Shown here: positions 22,851-27,095 of the stretch, piece after piece
Layout of the letters: each line of letters opens with the position of its first letter
Position numbering within the stretch: the first letter of the stretch is position 1
NCBI GenBank assembly: GCA_036507955.1
Contig: DATCIH010000112.1
Coordinates: 1 to 27,095, forward strand
Origin: DATCIH01 sp036507955
GTDB taxonomy: Bacteria; Bacillota; Clostridia; Clostridiales; Clostridiaceae
Length of the DNA: 27,095 nt
Reading direction: 5' to 3'
The notes under the pieces: model-generated
What the model saw: only the letters and a program-made list of their open reading frames with translations
Told to the model about the DNA's origin: nothing
The model's database searches: none
Translations under genes and position numbers: made by a program

Positions 22851-24026
22851 TTAACCACCAACTACCATCCGCCCTGCGGTGGCCAGTATTGCTATCATTA
22901 TAAAAAACATAACCGATATACTTATAAGACAGGAGGTAACAAGTACTAGGGAATCTCCAGATGAACTTATAGCATTTACTAATTGTTTATTGCAAATCGG
23001 TTCCAGTATAGCAGCAGTAAATTTAAAAATAAGAGCCAGAATCAGCACCTTAATAATTGGATATAACACTATGATTAACATTAGGATAAGGCCCAAAACG
23101 CTTACAGCATTCTTAAGAAGTAGAGAGTAACCAGCTACAGTAGTTACTGCATCTGATAGTAACTTGCCTACCACTGGGACAAAATTATCCACAGCAAATT
23201 TTGTTGTTTTAACCGTAACTAAATCTATGGTTTGTGCAGATATACCCCTTATAGTCATTATGGCTATAAATACTGTCATGATTATGCCTTGTCCCCAAAG
23301 AGCTAAGGAATTTAAAAGCTTAGAAAGTCTCTCTAACTTAAATTCTTCATGAAGGTTATTTACAAATTGTAGAACAAAGGAAAATAGTATTAATGGTAAT
23401 ATTATATTCTCAAATAAAGCTACACCTATATTTGTTGAAGCTAAGATTATAGGATCTAGAGTAGCAGCCTGGGAAATACCTCCTACTGAAATTAGCAAGG
23501 TCATTATTATTGGTAGAAGGGAAGCCATTAAATCAGATATCTGGTTTATAGCTACCTTTATACAATCCACCCCTAGATAAAAGTTTTTAGCAATAAGCAC
23601 GATAATCAAAGAATAACAAGCAAAATATGCCACATCTGCAACCTTGTTATCAGAAAAGGCTCTCTGAAGATTGTTCATTAACGCGCAAATTACAGCTATT
23701 ATTATTATCATACCCATAAGCTTCATTGAGTAAGCTAGCTCCCTAAACCCGTAGCTTACAAAAGCTTGTACTAAATTACTTAAAGATATATTTCCTTTTT
23801 CACCCTTTGATGCTTTTTGTATGTAATCTCTTACATTGATAGTTTTTAACGCATCATAATCATTTCCTATTTTTGATATATAGTTATAAAGCTGATTTAA
23901 ATCTGTATTTTCTGTAGTTGTCACCTGAGAGCCTGAGGTATTACTATCTAGAGTCTCTCCTTTTACGTTTATAAAACAAAATAAAGTTAAGAATATTATT
24001 AAAGAAATCATAAATAATTTATTCAT
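22851..24026 (-). CDS. spoIIIAE: Stage III sporulation protein AE
   Basis: A 391-residue polytopic membrane protein with an N-terminal signal segment (MNKLFMISLIIFLTLFCFIN), a short extracytoplasmic stretch rich in Thr/Ser, and about seven or eight membrane helices from residue 90 on. The conserved DPIILASTNIGVALFENIILPLILFSF and LEPICNKQLVNAISSSGDSLVLVTSC segments are present. It is the largest membrane component of the SpoIIIA complex. The start is the ATG at 24024-24026, with GGAGGGAAA before it; an upstream in-frame ATG would place that site inside the gene. Confidence 0.96.
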   Translation of the reverse strand: MNKLFMISLIIFLTLFCFINVKGETLDSNTSGSQVTTTENTDLNQLYNYISKIGNDYDALKTINVRDYIQKASKGEKGNISLSNLVQAFVSYGFRELAYSMKLMGMIIIIAVICALMNNLQRAFSDNKVADVAYFACYSLIIVLIAKNFYLGVDCIKVAINQISDLMASLLPIIMTLLISVGGISQAATLDPIILASTNIGVALFENIILPLILFSFVLQFVNNLHEEFKLERLSKLLNSLALWGQGIIMTVFIAIMTIRGISAQTIDLVTVKTTKFAVDNFVPVVGKLLSDAVTTVAGYSLLLKNAVSVLGLILMLIIVLYPIIKVLILALIFKFTAAILEPICNKQLVNAISSSGDSLVLVTSCLISISVMFFIMIAILATAGRMVVGG

Positions 24027-24052
24027 TTTCCCTCCTGTAGCCCTCATAAGTA

Positions 24053-24075
24053 CAAAACAATTATCAATTGTTTTG
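24053..24075 (-). other. Hairpin between spoIIIAD and spoIIIAE
   Basis: CAAAACAATT and AATTGTTTTG form a perfect 10-bp stem with a 3-base loop in the 52-base gap. No T run follows on the minus strand, so it is unlikely to end transcription. It may modulate mRNA stability or relative translation inside the operon. Confidence 0.6.
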
Positions 24076-24078
24076 CCT

Positions 24079-24462
24079 CTACATAATCTTTAGAATAGAT
24101 TGCAATACTGTCATCATAATCGGTATCGCTAAAACAATTATTAATAGCTTCCCAGCAAATTCTACCTTAGAAGCTAGGCTACTTTCTCCAGCATCCTTAC
24201 ATATTTCACTACAAAAGGAAGATAAGTAGGCTATAGCTAAAACCTTAAATACAATATTTAAATATATAAAGTCTATATCAGCCTTTATGGCAAGTTGTTG
24301 TAACAGCTGCAATAGAAGAGTCATTTTGCTTACCATAAATAAAAATATTAGTATACCTGCAACTATACTTATTTGAATAGCTATATCGTTTCTTCTATCT
24401 TTGAAAATTAATATAATAAAGAGAGCTACAAAGGTAAAAGCCACTATTTTAACAATTTCCAT
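24079..24462 (-). CDS. spoIIIAD: Stage III sporulation protein AD
   Basis: A 127-residue protein with about four membrane helices. Family marks are EIVKIVAFTFVALFIILIFKDRRNDIAIQISI at the N-terminus and IAYLSSFCSEICKDAGESSLASKVEFAGKLLIIVLAIPIM in the second half. It is homologous to SpoIIIAC and acts in the same complex. GAGG lies before the ATG, eight bases after spoIIIAC. Confidence 0.95.
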   Translation of the reverse strand: MEIVKIVAFTFVALFIILIFKDRRNDIAIQISIVAGILIFLFMVSKMTLLLQLLQQLAIKADIDFIYLNIVFKVLAIAYLSSFCSEICKDAGESSLASKVEFAGKLLIIVLAIPIMMTVLQSILKIM

Positions 24463-24470
24463 ATACTACC

Positions 24471-24668
24471 TCACATATTGAACATAGTTTTAACTGCTGT
24501 AAAAAGCTTATTTAGAAGGCTTACGATCATCATCAGTATTATTATTACACCCGCTAAGTTTGTTATCATAGCAATGTCATCCTTACCTGCACTTTTTAAT
24601 ACCTTATCTAAAACAATGATTGCTATTCCAAAGGCACCAATTTTTAAAAGTAAATTTATATCTAACAT
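24471..24668 (-). CDS. spoIIIAC: Stage III sporulation protein AC
   Basis: A 65-residue protein with two membrane helices and the conserved centre LDKVLKSAGKDDIAMITNLAGVIIILMM. This is the expected length for the family. AGGAGG stands about 12 bases before the ATG. It lies between spoIIIAB and spoIIIAD in the standard order. Confidence 0.95.
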   Translation of the reverse strand: MLDINLLLKIGAFGIAIIVLDKVLKSAGKDDIAMITNLAGVIIILMMIVSLLNKLFTAVKTMFNM

Positions 24669-24688
24669 ACTTGTCCCGATTCCTCCTT

Positions 24689-25207
24689 CTATAAGAGCAA
24701 TATCACAATTATCGCACCTGCTGATACACCTAAGCCTCTGTACATTTTAAGATTCTTGTGCATTTTCTCTTCTGCTATATCTAATTCCTTATTTATATTT
24801 TTGAATATCAGATTAAACATATTGTTTTGACCTTCAATATCAAATTGACCTAAAGTTTTAGCAAAATCCATCAATAAGGTTATATCTTGAGTTTTTAAAC
24901 TAAGATTTTTAATGTTTATTTCTATAGCCTTTTTAAAAGCCTCATAAACACTTTCAACCTCATTAGAATTTAGTATAAGAGCCATATCCAAGTATAATTT
25001 CTTTATTGGCTCTCTCATTTTGAGACCTATGCTTTCGAAGGCCAAGGGCAGTGGAGTATGGGAATATGCTATTTGATTTTGAAGTTGTTGCATAGAATCT
25101 TCAAGTAATCTAAGCTCCACTACCCTTTTTCTTAAACCTTCTCCATATATAAAACCAGCTAAGCTACAGGAAATAAAAACTATTAATGAACCTAATATTT
25201 TGAGCAT
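24689..25207 (-). CDS. spoIIIAB: Stage III sporulation protein AB
   Basis: A 172-residue protein with an N-terminal membrane helix (LKILGSLIVFISCSLAGFIYG), a helical middle domain (RVVELRLLEDSMQQLQNQIAYSHTPLPLAFESIG, LGQFDIEGQNNMF), and a C-terminal helix (GVSAGAIIVILLL). This layout resembles type II secretion GspF-like halves. The start is the ATG at 25205-25207, one base after the spoIIIAA stop; GGAGGAGA within the last spoIIIAA codons serves it. A far upstream in-frame ATG inside spoIIIAA is not credible. Confidence 0.95.
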   Translation of the reverse strand: MLKILGSLIVFISCSLAGFIYGEGLRKRVVELRLLEDSMQQLQNQIAYSHTPLPLAFESIGLKMREPIKKLYLDMALILNSNEVESVYEAFKKAIEINIKNLSLKTQDITLLMDFAKTLGQFDIEGQNNMFNLIFKNINKELDIAEEKMHKNLKMYRGLGVSAGAIIVILLL

Positions 25208-25208
25208 A

Positions 25209-26126
25209 TTATCTCCTCCATATTTTTTCTCCTTTAGTAAAATCATAAACATATTCAATGGTTCCTGTACCCTCACTGTTGCTAAGCACGATACCTCGTT
25301 TAAAAACTTTATTCCCTATTAAGTCTTTAAAAACTTCTCTATTTGTTAGGTCCTCTATACCAAAGCCATGAATGGTTGTGATTAGCTTCACTCCTGAGCT
25401 AAGTGCCATAAGAATGCTTTCTACATCCGCTTTAGAGCCTATCTCATCACAAATTATAATATCTGGGGACATACTTCTTATAGCCATCATAATACCCTCT
25501 GATTTAGGGCAATTATCGAATATATCTGTCCTAATACCTATCTGAAGCTGGGGAATACCATTATAGCAACCTCCGATTTCACTTCTCTCATCAATAATAG
25601 ATATTTTTTTACCTCTAAATTCTAAGCTAGGCATACCATCAGATAGCTTTCTTGCTATATCTCTCAAGATAGTTGTCTTACCACACTTAGGAGGAGAAAT
25701 AATAATACTGTTATAAACATTATTATTTTCTACAATATAAGGAATTACCTTATTGGAACAATCAATTATTTCCCTGCACACTCTTACATTTATGGAACTT
25801 ATATCCTTTATTGTTTTAACTTTATTTCTTTCCATTACGCAATTTCCACATATGCCTACCCTATGCCCTCCCTTTACTGTAATGAAACCCTGCTTAAGTT
25901 CTTCACTAACCGCATAAAGAGAAAAATTGCTGAGCTTATAGAGTATATTTTTCACATCTTCCTTAGTAGGATAATAATCCTGTTGTATTTCGTGTCTTCC
26001 AATCTGGAGTAATAAAGGCTTATCCACCTTTATTCGTATTTCTTCTAACTCCTTTATCTCTAAGCTCTCTATTATTTGTTTAATATTATTTGGAAAAATA
26101 TCCAAAACTGCTTTTGTATCTATCAT
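25209..26126 (-). CDS. spoIIIAA: Stage III sporulation protein AA, secretion-type ATPase
   Basis: The 305-residue cytoplasmic ATPase of the SpoIIIA complex, related to type II/IV secretion ATPases. An N-terminal domain (residues 1-130) includes EELKQGFITVKGGHRVGICG. The P-loop is S144-PPKCGKTT152; the first Gly of the usual pattern is replaced by Ser. The Walker B region is SPDIIICDEIGSKAD, preceded by DERSEIGG and followed by LITTIHG. The start is the ATG at 26124-26126 with GGGGGG six bases before it; an upstream in-frame ATG overlaps that site. First gene of the operon. Confidence 0.97.
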   Translation of the reverse strand: MIDTKAVLDIFPNNIKQIIESLEIKELEEIRIKVDKPLLLQIGRHEIQQDYYPTKEDVKNILYKLSNFSLYAVSEELKQGFITVKGGHRVGICGNCVMERNKVKTIKDISSINVRVCREIIDCSNKVIPYIVENNNVYNSIIISPPKCGKTTILRDIARKLSDGMPSLEFRGKKISIIDERSEIGGCYNGIPQLQIGIRTDIFDNCPKSEGIMMAIRSMSPDIIICDEIGSKADVESILMALSSGVKLITTIHGFGIEDLTNREVFKDLIGNKVFKRGIVLSNSEGTGTIEYVYDFTKGEKIWRR

Positions 26127-26238
26127 TTTAATCCCCCCATATAACATCTCTATTTTAAAACAAAAGAAAATATGCTAATAATCAATAAAAAAATAGTACA
26201 AGCAATAATATGAACTTCAGTTGCATTAGAAAAAACAA

Positions 26239-26281
26239 AAAAAGCTACTTAGAAATCTTCTTGATTTCTAAGTAGCTTTTT
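26239..26281 (-). terminator. Terminator between the zinc-ribbon gene and spoIIIAA
   Basis: A perfect 19-bp stem (arms 26239-26257 and 26263-26281) with a 5-base loop and T runs after the stem on the minus strand. It isolates the spoIIIA operon from the gene upstream. Confidence 0.92.
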
Positions 26282-26294
26282 TTCATATATTATT

Positions 26295-26708
26295 TTATTG
26301 CAGAGTATCATTCTTTTTTAAATCAAAGGGTTCATGACAATTAGGACAATTTATACTTTCTTCCTTATCCATGATGTCCTTGTCGAGATTTATGATATCA
26401 TTGCATTTTGGACACTTTAAATGCACATAATTGTCATAGTTATCTTCCTCATAATCATCTGAGTTATCGTCACCTTCAGAATCATCTCCAAAAAGTTTCT
26501 TTTCTACATCGTATAGGTCATTATCTAAAGTCTCTATGAATTCTTCTGCCTCTGCTTGAGCCACATCTAATTCATCTATTTTTTGAGCTATAGACTTTAA
26601 TACTGAAACAATTTCGCAAAGGACCCTTTCTTCCTTTGTTTTATCTTTCATATCTAAGCCTTCCATTAGTCCATCGATATAAGCCACTTTTGATGTTATA
26701 GATTTCAT
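26295..26708 (-). CDS. Zinc-ribbon protein with coiled coil (CD1247 N-terminal domain type)
   Basis: A 137-residue protein. Residues 1-72 are helical (KVAYIDGLMEGLDM, then a long heptad-like stretch ending LYDVEKKLFGDD). Residues 75-93 are an acidic Asp/Glu/Asn linker, and residues 97-130 carry two CxxC pairs (CPKC, CPNC) that should bind one zinc. Clostridia often carry this gene just before spoIIIAA; the CD1247 family label is recalled rather than searched, and its role is unknown. AAAGGAG lies before the ATG. A possible sigma-E-like site (TGGTATT, 14 bases, CATATTAT) lies at 26731-26759 but is weak. The transposon right end is only about 70 bases upstream. Confidence 0.8.
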   Translation of the reverse strand: MKSITSKVAYIDGLMEGLDMKDKTKEERVLCEIVSVLKSIAQKIDELDVAQAEAEEFIETLDNDLYDVEKKLFGDDSEGDDNSDDYEEDNYDNYVHLKCPKCNDIINLDKDIMDKEESINCPNCHEPFDLKKNDTLQ

Positions 26709-26778
26709 AATCTCACTCCTTTAGTAAAATATAATATGGATTGATAAACTCCAATACCAGTCTTACTATAGTATTGAC

Positions 26779-26850
26779 GTGAACTTACCCTCCACCTTAG
26801 AGGTGGGGGCTTCTTGGGTAATGTCCTCTAATGAGGACAAATTTACCAAG
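26779..26850 (-). ncRNA. Probable IS605 right end and omega RNA scaffold
   Basis: Two hairpins follow and overlap the tnpB stop. One is GTCCTC/GAGGAC (26823-26838, extended by GGTAA/TTACC). The other is the C-rich/G-rich stem at 26788-26810 (GGTGG/CCACC core with further G-C pairs), typical of IS200/IS605 right ends. The word GTTCAC at 26779-26784 on the minus strand probably marks the cleavage boundary. In TnpB systems the guide RNA scaffold comes from this region and its guide is the DNA just outside the end, here about 26760-26778. Exact ends are inferred. Confidence 0.55.
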
Positions 26851-27095
26851 CTAACAAGGTAGAACCAACCTCTCGTATATTTAGACTAGCATTATAATCT
26901 CTATCTATGATAAGTCCACAATAATCACACTTATATACTCTATCTGATAAATTAAGAGTATCTTTCTTGTTTTTGCAATTACTGCAGATTTTAGAAGAAG
27001 CATACCATTTATCTATTTTGATAAATTGCTTTCCTCTATCTTCTAATTTGTACTTTAGTAAATTTCTAAACATACCAAAACCATTATCTGAAAGA
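26843..27095 (-). CDS. tnpB: TnpB-type RNA-guided nuclease (IS200/IS605), C-terminal part
   Basis: Partial: the frame is open to the right edge (LSDNGFGMFRNLLKYKL...), so only about the last 83 residues are seen. They contain the KIDKWYASSKICSNC zinc finger, with its two CxxC pairs (CSNC and CDYC), and DRDYNASLNI, which carries the third RuvC catalytic Asp. TnpB is the RNA-guided endonuclease of IS605/IS1341-like elements that helps keep the element at its site. The visible portion has no frameshift or premature stop and ends in TAA inside the right-end hairpin region. Whether a tnpA transposase is present cannot be seen. Confidence 0.93.
   Translation of the reverse strand, partial: LSDNGFGMFRNLLKYKLEDRGKQFIKIDKWYASSKICSNCKNKKDTLNLSDRVYKCDYCGLIIDRDYNASLNIREVGSTLLAW

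Noticed and set aside
26207..26213. TCATATT on the minus strand upstream of spoIIIAA, a perfect sigma-E -35 element
   Set aside because: No CATAnnnT element lies 13-15 bases downstream, so a sigma-E promoter could not be supported although the operon is expected to be sigma-E dependent.
1..27095. tRNA, rRNA, CRISPR arrays, prophage genes
   Set aside because: None seen by reading both strands; coding density leaves no room for rRNA or an array.

Overview
The window looks like the chromosome of a spore-forming, AT-rich Clostridium (Clostridium sensu stricto or a close relative). It carries spo0A, spoIVB, spoIIM and a complete spoIIIAA-AH operon. Coding is dense, and G-rich ribosome binding sites precede almost every start. 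The gene order nusB-folD-xseA-xseB-ispA-dxs-tlyA-(nadK)-argR-recN-spoIVB-spo0A is the conserved Firmicutes order known from Bacillus subtilis. Nearly everything reads on the minus strand, so transcription runs from high to low coordinates. No rRNA, tRNA or CRISPR array was seen, and no gene-free stretch exceeds 300 bases.

In transcription order: at the right edge is the 3' end of a TnpB gene from an IS200/IS605-family element (26843-27095), with its right-end hairpins and probable omega RNA. Next are a zinc-ribbon protein with its own terminator, the eight-gene spoIIIA operon (26126-21144), and an Asp23/YqhY-family gene with its own vegetative-looking promoter and a terminator. The housekeeping operon follows (20500-11131): nusB, folD, xseA, xseB, ispA, dxs, tlyA, nadK, argR and recN, closed by a strong terminator. 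After that come spoIVB with a terminator, then spo0A with a textbook sigma-H promoter overlapped by a 0A box.

Downstream of spo0A lies a less familiar block: a conserved protein of unknown function, a previously uncalled 28-residue hydrophobic peptide gene in a structured leader, a membrane HD-GYP phosphodiesterase and a DUF5317 membrane protein. It is followed by spoIIM and a small gene interrupted by an in-frame stop. dacF, scpA and scpB follow. A plus-strand pair (DUF2953 protein and GerW/YtfJ-type protein) sits between scpB and a second D-Ala-D-Ala carboxypeptidase, probably dacB, which runs off the left edge.

Most of the genes serve endospore formation: Spo0A commits the cell, SpoIIM takes part in engulfment, SpoIIIA forms the channel between mother cell and forespore, SpoIVB signals for sigma-K activation, and the carboxypeptidases modify peptidoglycan. 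Isoprenoid, folate, DNA repair, arginine-control and chromosome-segregation genes are interleaved. The most interesting unexplained item is the small peptide gene and its RNA structures just upstream of the HD-GYP gene (7602-7827). Next are candidate sporulation promoters with a shared layout and the interrupted ORF after spoIIM.
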